A program made the position numbers and the translations under genes. A DNA stretch of 64,000 bases from Topomyia yanbarensis. Lineage: Eukaryota; Arthropoda; Insecta; Diptera; Culicidae. Of this stretch, positions 23,107-33,495 are shown in pieces. Where the stretch lies: the NCBI RefSeq assembly GCF_030247195.1, contig NC_080671.1, forward strand, positions 11,671,343 through 11,735,342. Reading direction: 5' to 3'. Under the pieces are notes generated by a model that was given only the letters and a program-made list of their open reading frames with translations, did not search any database and was not told the DNA's origin. Numbering within the stretch: the stretch's first letter is position 1; the number at the start of each line of letters is the position of its first letter.

Positions 23107-23450
23107 GTTGAACTGAGAAATCTTGGAAAAGCCAACATCGTCGAGGTCACACATATTCCAGATCCGTCTCAATTTCACAAAAAATGCACCACAAAGCGTA
23201 GCCGTGATAGAGATTGATCACACCGGATTGTGACAGACAAATCCGTTTCGTTTAATATTCTTGGAAAACGAATAAAGCAGTTTTTTCTTACACTGTTCAA
23301 ATTTTTTCATGAAATTCAATCAATAGTACTCTATTAATGCCCCGAATATATTGATTTATTTTCATGAAAAAATTTCCAACGGTTTGAGAAAAACCCAATT
23401 TTTTCGTTTTCTAAGATGGCGGCTTTTCCAAACTTTCTCAGTTGAACCTG
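23106..23450. mobile_element. Small palindromic element containing the 130-bp repeat
   Basis: GTTGAACTGAGAAATCTTGG at 23107 faces the complement of CAAACTTTCTCAGTTGAAC near 23430. A second inverted pair (AAATTTTTTCATGAAATTCA near 23298 and its diverged complement near 23360) is nested inside. The left half carries the 130-bp dispersed repeat (23131-23259). Non-coding. Confidence 0.6.
23131..23259 (+). repeat. 130-bp dispersed repeat, copy 2
   Basis: Nearly identical to 13046-13177 in the same orientation, with a few substitutions and a short A-run length difference. It lies within the palindromic element 23106-23450. Confidence 0.8.
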
Positions 23451-23454
23451 AAGG

Positions 23455-24535
23455 AGGGGGTAAACGTTTCGGCTTGAAAAAGAACATTTTTTGGCCATTT
23501 TCTTTAGAAATCTGGGTGAAGCGAATTGATTAAAACTTTTGTACATTATAGTGTATAAATTCAATAACATTCTTTAATTTTTCTATGAAAAAATATCGAC
23601 GAAGCTTTTCGTAGAACGTCTCTGGAAAAAACACGATTTGCGGTGTTAACTGCCATTCACCATATCTCTACGAGCTCATCAAGTTCTAGCAGCTGGAAGC
23701 AACTAAATCATTTTTTGCGCTCAAATTGAATATTTTGAATACTTACGGCGTTGATGCAGTCTCATTTTCGTCTATTTGATTAAAAACATCGTCTGAATTG
23801 AATTCCTCGCTGTGAAAGCTGTTCAAATCATCAATGCTTTCATTTCAAGTGTGTTCTATTTGATTTGCACGTAAAAGTTTAGCTGCTTTTATAAAATTGC
23901 TCCCATTATCGGTTGTTATTGCGTAGATTTGCTTGATGTCAAAACTGAATTTTCAGAGCAAATTCAATATTTCTTCGGAAATTTTCTCGGCAGTTTTTCG
24001 TTCAATTGTTTTCAACAAGGCAAGGGCAGGCACGTAGCGAGAGGGGGCGAAAGCCTCCCCTCCCGAAAATTTTCAAAAATATATTTAAAACCTGTTTTAA
24101 TCCACCTAGTGGTGCAATTGTGCCTTTCTCATTTATCAAAGCTATGGTTTATCAGCTGGTTACGTTCAGTATAATATTGCGGAAATATCTATTACATTCC
24201 TATTTATTACTCTATTATATCTATTAACACTAAGTGAGAAAATATGAGTGCAAGACTGCCACGAACCTGATGAGCACCATGTCGACACTGACACTCTTGA
24301 AACGAACCAATATATAATATTTAATTACCTTTAGCAGCGTAAGTTTAATGTTGTCTTCACGTTAACATATTTTAAAATGCGGGGTGGTGGTGGCTTTAGT
24401 TCTGGAATATGTCCGGACCCCGGGACCCGAGAATTATCGATAGTGGACAATTTATTCTAAGAATCCTTCATTCACTATCAGTGATGTAGGCCAGCGAATC
24501 GAAGTAATTTGATATTAATTTCAATAGATTTTTAA
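23455..24535. other. Unassigned DNA with short TE-derived motifs
   Basis: Mostly AT-rich and non-coding. At 24024-24075 CACGTAGCGAGAGGGGGCGA and at 24102-24136 CCACCTAGTGGTGCAATTGT followed by GCCTTTCTC resemble motifs I remember as frequent in Aedes repeats. At 24415-24432 there is a short GC-rich stretch (GGACCCCGGGACCCGAG). Confidence 0.35.
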
Positions 24536-24539
24536 CTTA

Positions 24540-24695
24540 TGAGATACATTGATTGTACCGGTTTATATGAGAAATTCCTATGTGACCGCAATAACCAAGC
24601 TGCGGAATCAAAAGTCAATACTGAATGAAATTCAATAACAGTCAAAGAAAGTATTATATCTTTCATTTGAAATCGAGTTTGTAAAAATCGGTTAA
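24540..24695 (-). repeat. Dispersed repeat, related to 29462-29605
   Basis: TATATGAGAAATTCCTATGTG near 24564, then a block ending 'tttcatttgaaatcgagtttgtaaaaatcgg', parallels TATATGGGAATTTCTTATGTG near 29471 and its following text. It belongs to the same family as 8498-8662, in the opposite orientation. Confidence 0.55.
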
Positions 24696-24719
24696 GAACT
24701 CGCTGGAAAAAGAACTCGC

Positions 24720-25270
24720 TTAGGAACAAGCAACTTTGGTTGATCATTAGCAGTGATGCATGAAGCACAGCACGAGAGCCTAACACGAGCTGTACGGCCG
24801 AACCAAAAGCAATAAGCACTGACACTGCTCGTGCTAGGTAACCTTCGTGCTCGAGCTGCAGAATTCGAGGAGCTAGCACAACCAAGTTAGCACGATGAAC
24901 TAGCACGGTAAGCTTGTCCGATGAGCTAGAACGGTGCAGTGGTTTAAGCTATGGAACGAAAGAATAGGACAAAGCAAGAAATATGCGTTGGTAAATGTGC
25001 GACAGGTTGCTGAAAAAACGATGTAGGTATTATTACTCACACTAACGCGTTGTATTTTTCCTACTTTACTATAGCTGAGCTATAGCTCTGTGCAGCGTGC
25101 TAGCTATCACCGTGCTAGCGAGAGCTCTCGCTCATCGGTGCTCGTGCTATTTGCTAACTCTAGCTAATCGGAAAACAGCTCAAGCACTAGCTCAATTAAC
25201 GTAGCTCTGACACATTGTAAGACAGTGCATAGGAATAGGACACCGTGCAGCACCGTTCTTGTACATGCTT
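24720..25270. other. Region dense in AGCACGAG/GCTAGC words
   Basis: Words such as CTAGCACGG, GAGCTAGCAC, CGTGCTAGC and TGCTCGTGCTA recur many times in both orientations, suggesting a strongly diverged palindromic or tandem repeat. No clean unit or boundary can be set by eye. Confidence 0.35.
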
Positions 25271-25274
25271 GGTC

Positions 25275-25815
25275 ATTAGTGATATATTCCCGCAAATCCT
25301 AGTAATGTTGAACCTATTTGAATATGTATTATACACCCAAAACTCGGTCGCATTACTTTTACGGTATTAAGAAAAAAAATACTCTAATAGCAAGACGTTT
25401 TATACTAAAACGGTCGCAACAAAAATTCCCCAGACGGCAAAACCAACACATTCAAATCTGCGTCGCACTCTTAAATTCTTATACAATAAATATTAATGCG
25501 TCGGATTGTCTGGAAGTGTGTAGCACTTCGTTTGTCATTGTATTGCGTTTCAAGCGAAGTAAACACAATGTGGATAAAAACGAGTTTCGATTTTCTCTAC
25601 ACGACCCATTTCGTATTTGAAGATCGGCTCACACTCGGCTAGCTTCAAAGCACAATCAGAAAAAAACCAACTCGGAATTGTGGTGGGGTATTTCGGTCGG
25701 TGTTAAATTGAAATTTCTTTTCTATCACGGACGTCAACCGCAAGGTAGTGACTGCACAAAATATGCACAGTCCTTCCCTTCATGTCCGAGAAACAAGACC
25801 TACGGTTTTTATCCA
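25275..25815. other. No recognised feature
   Basis: A 100-codon plus frame (25318-25620) and the start of another (25678) are present but carry no recognisable domain. Confidence 0.3.
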
Positions 25816-25819
25816 CGCA

Positions 25820-25985
25820 TCCGAACCGAGGATCCGAATCCAGATACTTGTCTGGATCTAAGTACCAAATCTGGGCCTGGTTCAGACTGCTGGTGCTGGT
25901 CCGAATCCGGGTGCTGGTCCGGATCCGGGGGGACCGGGTTTGGGAACTGGTCCGGATCGGGAACTGTGCCGGATCCGGAAAATGC
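25820..25985 (+). repeat. Degenerate (CTGGTCCGGATCCGG)-type minisatellite
   Basis: Variants of TCCGGATCCGG and CTGGTCCGAATCCGG recur about every 15-18 bp in a GC-rich island within AT-rich DNA. The Gly/Ser/Trp-rich frames crossing it (25678-26022) are low-complexity translations of the repeat, not a recognised protein. Confidence 0.6.
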
Positions 25986-26329
25986 CTATATTTTTAATTG
26001 CACAATCCAACCAACCCAGTAAAACAAATACGTAATTCCGGCTGGTTTCTGCCAATATTGGGGCAGATTTCAGCCTGAATTTGGGAAAAATCCGCCGGAA
26101 TTCCGTTTGGTTTGACCCGACACTAACACTATCATAGAAATCGACCGAATTATCCTACATACGAGCAGAGTCGAGGTTGATACACACTGAAGAAGTGTTT
26201 GGTTGTGTGATACACATACATGAGCAGAAACCGAAATTCGTCATTCCACCGTTTACTACCTTTGCAATACCGCAATGTGTAATTGCGTAATGTATTACCG
26301 AAAAGACCCAATATTAAGAATCTTACCCA

Positions 26330-26604
26330 AAAGTATCAGAAACACACCCGTCGGATTTTGGGTGTATCATTCGAACACTGTTGTGTTACCAGTTTATCAG
26401 GGGATTTGCTATGTTACCGTACTCTTCAATCTGTAACTCTGGAACTGGAAGCTGGTTCAACTAAAATTTCAATAGCAGCTTATGGGAACGTTATACCGTT
26501 TATTTGAAACTAAATTTGCGCAAATCGGTTCAGCCATCTTCGAGAAAATTGAGACACGCTATTTGACATACACACATGCATACACACAGGCATTCGGTGT
26601 TCTG
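26330..26604 (-). repeat. Dispersed mosquito-type repeat, left part (interrupted)
   Basis: It contains TAGCAGCTTATGGGAACGTT and GCAAATCGGTTCAGCCATCT followed by an ACACACATGCATACACACAGG run. It shares its words with the dispersed family at 8498-8662 and 43735-43885, in the opposite orientation to them. The R1-like fragment at 26604-28787 is inserted in this repeat, which appears to resume at 28788. Confidence 0.6.
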
Positions 26605-26606
26605 CC

Positions 26607-27992
26607 ACAGTGGACGCTATCAACTCAGTGATAAAGATTGCCGAGATAGCGATCCAACGAAAAAGGCGAAGCATTCGATACTGTGCGTTAGTGACACTTG
26701 ACGTGAAGAACGCATTCAACAGCGCAAGCTGGGATGCCATCGCGCTCTCGTTACACCGGTTTAGCCTACCGGTGGGTCTGTACCGGATCCTGGAAAGCTA
26801 CTTCCAGAACCGCATACTGCTATACGAGACCGATGCCGGTCAGAAACGGGTTCCGCTTACCGCCGGAGTCCCGCAGGGCTCGATCCTAGGCCCGGTACTA
26901 TGGAACCTCATGTATGACGGGGTTCTGAGACTGAAGTTCCCTCCTGGGGTCAAGATCGTTGGCTTTGCCGACGACGTAACCTTGGAGGTCTACGGGGAGT
27001 CATCCCTGAGGTAGAACTAACTGCAGATCACACGATCACACGATTAACTTCCTTGATCTGATTCAAAGTCTGTACTAACAGGTTATCGTGCTCAATAAAA
27101 TTACAAATCACAAATCAACACGGTGGAGGAATGGATGAGCGCGAGAGGCCTGGAGCTCGCTCAGCATAAGACGGAGGTAGTTATCGTCAACAACCGCAAG
27201 TCGGCACAACATGCAGTTATCCATGTGGGAGAAGTCGCGATCACTTCACAGCGAAGTCTGAAGTCTCTCGGAGTCATTATAGACGACAAGCTGACCTTCG
27301 GCGACATGGCTATACTATACATGGACTATTCATGCAAGAGAGCGTCGACTGCTGTTGCGGCTCTATCGAGAATGATGTCCAACAGCTCAAAGGTGTGCGC
27401 CAGTAGACGTAGGTTACTGGCAGGCGTTGCCGTATCTATCCTCAGGTACGGCGGCCCGTCATGGTCAAGAGCACTGAGGGTAACCAGTTACCTACAGAAA
27501 CTGGAGAGCACCTACCGCGTGATGTGCCTCAGAGTGATATCTGCCTACCGCACGGTATCACACGATGCATCCTGCGTGATAGCGAGCATGATACCAGTCG
27601 GGCTGGTTATTCGGGAAGATGAGGAGTGCTTCGAGCTACGTGGAAATAGAGGAGCTCGCGAGCGCACCAGGGTGTCCTCGGTCACCAGATGGCAGCGTGA
27701 GTGGGATAACTTCCATCTGACACAATTCCTGTCAGACCAAGGCTGCTTCCGACAGTACCTCCACAGGTTCGGGCATGCGGAAGTCCTAGCCTGCCCTGAC
27801 TGCCCAGGTGTAGACGAAAGAAGAGCAATGCTTGACGTCTGTGGCTGGGACACAACTCCTGATACCCTTATTCAGCGGATGTGTCAATCGGCGGAGAAGT
27901 GGAACGCAGTCTCGACTGCAACCACCCAGATTGCCTGTAGGTTACAGGTAATTTGGCGCACCGAGCAACAGACAATGGGCACGACTAACTAG
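26607..27992 (+). pseudogene. Truncated R1-like ORF2 (RT to C-terminus) with deletions
   Basis: Residues closely match the intact ORF2: LVTLDVKNAFNSASWD, GVPQGSILGPVLWN and KIVGFADDVTLEVYGE in 26607-27005, then LGVIIDDKLTFGDMA and the C-terminal region in 27123-27992. Near 27005 one base is lost, which brings in a TAG, and about 79 bp of foreign sequence is inserted at about 27043-27121. Two further segments are absent relative to the intact copy, both in frame: 26 residues between EWDN and FHLTQF near 27710, and 15 residues after PGVDE near 27815. The second loss removes the His and last Cys of the CPDC zinc motif. Confidence 0.9.
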
Positions 27993-28219
27993 TGATAGGT
28001 TAGTTGGAGCGAAAAAGGCCGAGCGCAGAAAAGTGAGTGAATGGTCTGTTCATGCTGAGGCAGGTTTGGCGCAGCGACTGGCAACCGCGTAAGGGGTAAA
28101 CCCAGCCACCCCGAAGCAAGGCAGAAGAGCGAGTGTATAGGCGTATATGTGGACTGCCTAATGCCAAGATGGGAGGGTCGTAGCGTAGTATGTTGGGACT
28201 TAGCTATCGATGCCTCGTG

Positions 28220-28570
28220 GCGTGGCAGAGTACTGAAAGGGTGAGCAGCCAAGTCAGTCTCACACGGTATGTTAAGGTTGAGCACAAAAGTCAGCCTCAC
28301 ATGGTATGTCAGAAGTGGGGCCTAAGAAAAATGTCCCACATGGGATGCCATGGGAGCGACAGGGGTATAATAGAGTCGTGCGATCGAGAGTGAACCAGGT
28401 GATAGGGTGAACATCCAAGTCAGCCTCACATGGTACGTTAGAGGCTAGCACAAAAGAAAGCCTAGCAAGGAATAAAAAAGGTGAGCACAAAAGTCAGCCT
28501 CATGTGGAGTGTTTGAGAGTGAATCAAGGTGCAATAGAGAGAGCACCCAAATAAGCCTCATACAGGACGT
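28220..28570 (+). repeat. 3'-UTR tandem repeats of the R1-like LINE (copy in fragment)
   Basis: Units containing GCACAAAAGTCAGCCTCAC or diverged versions (CATCCAAGTCAGCCTCACAT, CACCCAAATAAGCCTCATAC) recur six or more times over about 340 bp. The equivalent minus-strand array in the intact element is at 37980-38185. The copy number and spacing differ between the two copies. Confidence 0.8.
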
Positions 28571-28787
28571 ATGAACGCGTGAGTAAGAGTGAATGAGTAC
28601 ATCAAGTACAGCCATCCCCCCAGAAGTAATACCGAGAGGTAGTCCCTGGGGGGAACTATGGCGGAGCCCAATGGAGTTTAGTCGGTATTAATGGCAGCGT
28701 CACCATTCGAGCCCGACATACCCCCATCTACTAATAGCACGTGTACTGGGCTAGTACGTAAATGTATTCTCCATCGTAAAAAAGGGC

Positions 28788-28905
28788 TTCGGTGTTCTCG
28801 ACAAACTGAATCGAATAGTATTAGAGACTCAGCCCTGCGGGCCTCAGTTACAAGGTTGAAATTCCGACGGATTGCATAACCTTTCTATAAAAGAAATGCA
28901 AAAAG
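28788..28905 (-). repeat. Dispersed repeat, right part (resumes after R1-like insertion)
   Basis: After the duplicated TTCGGTGTTCT the sequence continues CGACAAACTGAATCGAATAG, GCCCTGCGGGCCTC and ends CCTTTCTATAAAAGAAATGC AAAAAGG. I recall this text as the normal continuation of the mosquito dispersed repeat whose other part is at 26330-26604, so the R1-like fragment sits within it. Confidence 0.5.
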
Positions 28906-29064
28906 GTGCGAAATCAGCAGTCTCAAAAAGTCTATTTTTCTCATAATATTTTTTTCGGTTTAACATAAAATCTCGTCGATTCATGCATTTGAAGGATATT
29001 TGGCATCAAAAATGCGAATTAGATAAAAAAAATTATTTGGTGTTTTACGACTGTCTTTGTTCTA

Positions 29065-29450
29065 GTGAAATATTTACGGCTCTACAGTCAGAATAAATTT
29101 GAACAAAACGTTTTATAACGTTTATTAACGTCCAAACGTTTCGACCGTTGTTTTCGGTCTTCATCAGTGGAAATCTACAATATTTTATTATTCAAAGTAA
29201 TTTTTACATATGCGTATTAAAGTGTCAACTCACTAATTGTAGGGAATATTCTAATGTGAATGAACTACTTTTTAAAAAAGTATGGATTGTCGTTTACCGA
29301 TGAATAATTGTAGTGTTTTTGGTTCATCTGTTTGAATAATTAGTTCAATTGAATATCACAACTATTAGGCACAACGAGAAAATATGAATTGGGACGTTAT
29401 AAAACGTTTTGTTCAATTTTATGCTGACTGTAGAGCCGTAAATATTTCAC
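29065..29450. mobile_element. 386-bp element with ~55-bp terminal inverted repeats
   Basis: GTGAAATATTTACGGCTCTA at 29065 is the complement of the sequence ending at 29450, and the match continues through CAAAACGTTTTATAACGT (about 29103-29120 against about 29392-29412). The interior has no coding potential but contains, on the minus strand, a hammerhead-like core (29117-29167). It could be a MITE or a non-autonomous retroelement; the hammerhead-like text hints at a Penelope-related or retrozyme-like origin, but no reverse transcriptase is present. Confidence 0.75.
29117..29167 (-). ncRNA. Hammerhead-ribozyme-like core (stem I not evident)
   Basis: On the minus strand, CTGATGA (29167-29161) is followed by one A, then GACCG (29159-29155), a 7-nt loop, CGGTC (29147-29143), and GAAAC (29142-29138). 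This is the conserved order of hammerhead core, stem II and GAAA. Downstream ACGTTT (29139-29134) can pair with AAACGT (29123-29118) as stem III, with GTT as a possible NUH cleavage triplet. Weaknesses: an unpaired A at the base of stem II, a poor (U) cleavage base, and no obvious partner for the stem I strand upstream of CTGATGA. A chance hairpin or a decayed ribozyme remains possible. Confidence 0.4.
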
Positions 29451-29461
29451 TTAAAATTGTA

Positions 29462-29605
29462 GTTCCTGCTTATATGGGAATTTCTTATGTGGCCGGACGA
29501 TTCATACTATAATTCCGTAACCATAAAACCGAAATTTCATAGCAGTCTGTAAGAATAATATTCCTTTCGTTTGAGACTAAGTTTGTCAAAATCGGCCCAA
29601 TCATC
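29462..29605 (-). repeat. Dispersed repeat ('GAGACTAAGTTTGTCAAAATC' family)
   Basis: TATATGGGAATTTCTTATGT at 29471 and the block ending AGTTTGTCAAAATCGGCCCA near 29578 match, diverged, the repeats at 24540-24695 and 26440-26530. No gene; the minus frame that crosses it (29485-29721) is not meaningful. Confidence 0.55.
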
Positions 29606-29611
29606 TGATGT

Positions 29612-29972
29612 GCGGGAGTTTCACGTATTCCCATCGCAGCACTAGCGCGGCGCGCTCGTCTCATGCGATTTGAATGTGAAATGGATATGAACACCAGCTT
29701 TAGACTGGTGTGGTTCAACAATTAAATTTCCACAACGTGTTTTAAAATTGAAAATTTCAATATCAGCACACTCGAAAGGTTGAAACGGTGGATCGGTCAG
29801 CAAGGTCTCTTGTGACCTTGGAAGAAATATCATGTTACTCCAAAGATGATGAAAATTTACTTGCAAGTAATGGGCATACTACGGAAATCTAAAAAAACTA
29901 TCATGCTAAAAAAAGGAATGTTCAACATTCAAATGCAGACTACGGGTTCCTAAAATTTCTTGATGAGCCCTC
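29612..29972 (+). repeat. Dispersed repeat shared with 48585-49215 (internally deleted copy)
   Basis: From GCGGGAGTTTCACGTATTCC through CTGGTGTGGTT to the ACTACGGGTTC word near 29941 and GAGCCCTCAG it matches the reverse complement of 49169-48590. The other copy has about 240 bp more between the AATATC(A/T)GCACA and AAAGGTTGAAAC words, so this copy appears internally deleted. Function unknown. Confidence 0.8.
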
Positions 29973-30158
29973 AGAATAAAAGTATATGAGGCACGATTAT
30001 TATCTGATTACGGTGAACAACTAAAACATTACATTAAACAGCATCAAATATTAAATTCATTTGTATGTCAATGTTTGTAGTTAAGGGGGGCTTGCACCGT
30101 ATATAAGTAAGGTTGATCGTATTGGAACGAAACTTTCTATATTCTGTTGATTTTTTTT

Positions 30159-32354
30159 TCAAATTATTTTTTTTTCCGTTGATTTTCTCAAAAATTGGAA
30201 AAGTTTTGGAATGAATGCTGATTTATGTAGGTTAAGCTTTGTGCAGGATGCTTCTGCATAGGAGTTGATAATTTGAAGGATCAAATCAAACGCAGCGTCA
30301 TCCCTGATGAGTATTACTAAATCGTCCGCGTACGCCAACACCCGAATGAATTTTCCAGATAGTAAAACTCCCCGGATGTTCAAAGAAATTTTCCGAATCA
30401 ATCCTTCAATATACAGTACGAAGAGAAGCATGCTCAGCGGACAGCCCTGGCGCACAGAACTGTTAATTTTGATATCCGATGTGAGAAAGCCATTAAAAAT
30501 AATCCGTGATGAAGCAGTAGAATAGAGATTTTTAATGCAGTTTATAAATCTTTCCGGAATTCGAAACTTCTGTAACACCTTCCACAGGAAATCGTGGCTC
30601 ACCTTATCGAAAGCTTTTTCAAGGTCAATGCTTAGTAAGAAAGCTTTGAAGCGCTTCGATTCAGTAGCTTTTGTAATAATCGCTCTTAAATCAATTAAAT
30701 TTGAAGAACATGACTGATTTTTTGTACATGCTACTTGACCTGGTCCCAATAAATGTTCTACTACAGATTGAAGGCGATTCCCCAGAATCTTTGCAAATAT
30801 TTTGTAATCTGTAATTGAAATTGGTCGGAAGTCATCTAATGTTTCAGCGTTTTTCACTTTCGGAATTAATATAACTATTCCGGCAGTGAATTCCTTAGGT
30901 GGCTTTAGAGAGCCATCCAAGTAGCGATTGAATAGGTGCCGTAGTTCATTCTTTCAGGTCTCAAAGTAGGTAGAGTAAAATTCGTACGACATCCCATCGG
31001 GTCCAGGTGATTTTTTCTTCGTCGCATTTTGTATCACGGTTTTAAGTTCAATCTCTGTGATTGGTCTAACGAGGTCCAGCATTTGCTGATGGTCGAGTGA
31101 TTTGGAGATTTATTTAATGATGTTGCTACATTTTCCAGGTTAGGGTCTTCTTTTTGAAATATGTTCGTAAAATAATCTTGAATAATTTCTTTCAAACGGT
31201 TAGAATCTTGAATAATGTGGATACAGTCTTTCAATTGAAAATTACCTGAAGTGTTGTACTTATGCATTTGATTGGACACATTGAAAACGCTAATTTTTTC
31301 CCTCTCTATTAAGGATATATTCGAAATTTTTGAACGATAAAACTTTAATCTGTCCAATTCGATTTCCATCAGTTTTGATTTAATTACTTGAAGTTGATTC
31401 CTGTTATCAACTCCTCTAGCTCGATCAGCTGAAAGTTCATACATCGTGCCATAAAGAGTGCTCTTAGCAGAGTTTATCCGATAGTTTAACTGTTTGCTCT
31501 CATTCTTGAAGAAAAACTGTGCTTTTGGTTTCACAACACTCAACAGTATTACACCAAGTACTTTTATTAGTCGAGTAAATATGCCGAGTTTTTAACTGTT
31601 CATAGTCCGCAACGTATCTGAATGAGATTTCATCGTTCGTTAGGAGACTGCTGTTAAGTTTCCAATATCCTCTTCCCCGCATACAAAGATCTGATTGGTT
31701 CACTTCATATTTCATTACCACTGCTGAATGATCTGAGAAAGCAACTGGAATTGTTCGTATATCAACGACCTTTCCAAGAAACTGCTCAGTAACATAAAAT
31801 CGATCTAATCGTGAGGCGGATTCGGCTCTGAGAAATGTGTGCTCAACATTATATCCATTTCGCTCGTTTGCTACGTCCTTGAGCTGCATCGAACAAAAGT
31901 TCGTCGTTGTACTTCGACTGTCTCGTTTGTTAAGAACACAGTTGAAGTCTCCCCCAACTATTGTTTGTGTGCAATTACTCTTCATAACGTGAGGTGTAAT
32001 GCAATTTCTAAACAATTCATCCCTGTCGCGCTTCTTGTTAGTCCCGGAGTGAGCATAAATATTTACAAGATTGATATCATCGCAAACAAGAGATAAAATC
32101 CGTCCATTTGGATCGTAAATTAAGTTCCTGAAACTTTGATTTTTCCTGATAAGAATGGCGGTACCTTTGTCCTGATCGCCTATGTTCACAAACGCTCTAT
32201 GCGTGCTTATAAATGAAAAGTCTTCAAATAAAACTTCTTGCAAGAAAACAAAATCTAAATTTTCGTTGATGATAAAATTTTTGAGCAGAGATTTGTTGAC
32301 GTTTGTCCTAATACTATTCAGATTAATAGTAGCAATTTTCTTCGTGAAAGTCAT
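30159..32354 (-). pseudogene. L1-like ORF2: endonuclease and reverse transcriptase
   Basis: The frame 32354-31500 starts MTFTKKIATINLNSIR and shows the APE endonuclease motifs in order: FLQEVLF (catalytic Glu), VGGDFNCVLN, SRLDRFY and FSDHSAVVMKY, followed by RGRGYWKLN typical of L1-like elements. The linker continues in 31543-31034 after a frameshift. KKKSPGPDGMSYEFYS is readable near 31000-30960 in another frame, and a TGA interrupts the frame near 30950. RT core 30920-30159 carries VILIPKVK, SIDLEKAFDKVSH, VRQGCPLS and LAYADDLVIL (catalytic YADD intact). The protein stops soon after the RT, lacking the usual C-terminal Cys-rich part. At least two frame breaks make it non-functional. Confidence 0.85.
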
Positions 32355-32372
32355 TTTAGAGAATTTGATAAC

Positions 32373-33495
32373 TTACGCATTAAATGGTGATTCGCTGTCA
32401 TTGTTGTTCATGGTGTCGTCACGCTTGTTAACTTGCTGTTGTTTGGCCATTGATGACTCGGCTGACGTTGTTGTAGTGACCGGTTTTCCCTTAGGTTTTC
32501 GTCTTTCACTCCTGCTGCGGGTACGCTGCGATTGTGCTGCCAGCAATGAATTCCCGTCACGCTTTCTCGCAACTGCTTCGGACCCTGGTGAACTGGAATC
32601 TTCTCGTTTTTTCGGGCGACCTCTCTTACGTTGCTCCTCCCATGCTTCTGCGTCTCGTTCAACATCCATGATTCCTTCTACGCTTTGTGTCTCTGTTGGT
32701 TGAACTTCTGTTGTTATCTGCAAATCTGCAAACCTGTCGCTTGACCTGGCACCGACGGGTCATTGGGTAGCGACGGTGATTTCGAAACGCCTCCGATATT
32801 CAATGTAGGTTGGATGCCATCGGGACGCTTGCCGAGAGTGGTCATCTGGCAGACCTCTATTCCCATGGATTGAGGATTAAGAAATCGTGGGAGTAATGAC
32901 CGAGCAGCAGCCACATCACTGTACAGTCGGTCCTGTGCTGGAGTTTTCGGGACCTGTGCTGGACGTTTAGGACAATTCATTTTTACATGATCGGGGCTTC
33001 AACATGTCCATCATCATATATTCTGCCTTGGAAGTATCGAATCCGAATCTGTGAGGGAATTTCCTTAGTTATTTCCATATACAATCCGCGAACTGTTGAG
33101 AACACTGGGAATCCGGTGTCTTGATGGTATCGTTCTCGTACTTGCTGTCGAATAATGCCATATTGCGATAAAACCATGTGGATTTCTTTGTCTTCAATCT
33201 CTGGAGGGAGATTGAATATCCGGACATACTTGAAGGAATTGTCTGCTTCCGATACCGTTACATTGGTCGTTGTTCCATTATTGTAGCCAAAAGCTACTAC
33301 TTGCTGCATCGATTGCAGCGCAGCCCTCATTAAACTTTCGCTCTTCAGTTTAACGAAAATTGCGCCTGCATCTCTTTCTTTGTGAACTGAGTAAACATCC
33401 TCCGGTTTGAACTGTAGCTCTCGACAGAAGTTGAACATTTCCGCATCCGTAGGCTCACTAGCACCACGCCCGAAGGTAAACTTTAACGTGTTCAC
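32373..33495 (-). pseudogene. L1-like ORF1 (RNA-binding protein), frameshifted
   Basis: The first frame (33495-32983, 170 aa) reads NFCRELQFKPEDVYSVHKE, then YVRIFNLPPEIEDKEIHMVL, an RRM-like pattern. It ends where a zinc knuckle is expected: in a neighbouring frame a Cys, then PDHVKMNCPKR, matches the second half of a CCHC knuckle, with stop codons where other residues should be. The next frame (32980-32714) is Pro/Ser-rich, and a last frame (32723-32373) is basic, with RKRGRPKKRE resembling an AT-hook. ORF1 proteins of LINEs bind the element RNA; this copy needs at least two frame corrections and so is dead. Confidence 0.7.

Larger units (their letters stand above)
26604..28787 (+). mobile_element. 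5'-truncated R1-like LINE copy with target duplication
   Basis: The fragment begins inside the RT domain (CCACAGTGGACGCTATCAAC corresponds to residues ~518 onward of the ORF2 at 38421-41402), runs through the ORF2 end and the repeat-bearing 3' UTR, and ends CCATCGTAAAAAA near 28783, the same end as the copy at 37693. TTCGGTGTTCT occurs immediately before it (26593-26603) and after its A-tail (28788-28798), a likely target-site duplication. The 5' truncation is typical of target-primed reverse transcription. Confidence 0.9.

Noticed and set aside
25678..26022. Gly/Ser/Trp-rich 114-codon frame
   Set aside because: It is a low-complexity translation of the TCCGGATCCGG-type minisatellite.
28220..28570. 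CRISPR-like array
   Set aside because: The units are degenerate, unequal and lie in a LINE 3' UTR of a eukaryote; there are no exact repeats with unique spacers.
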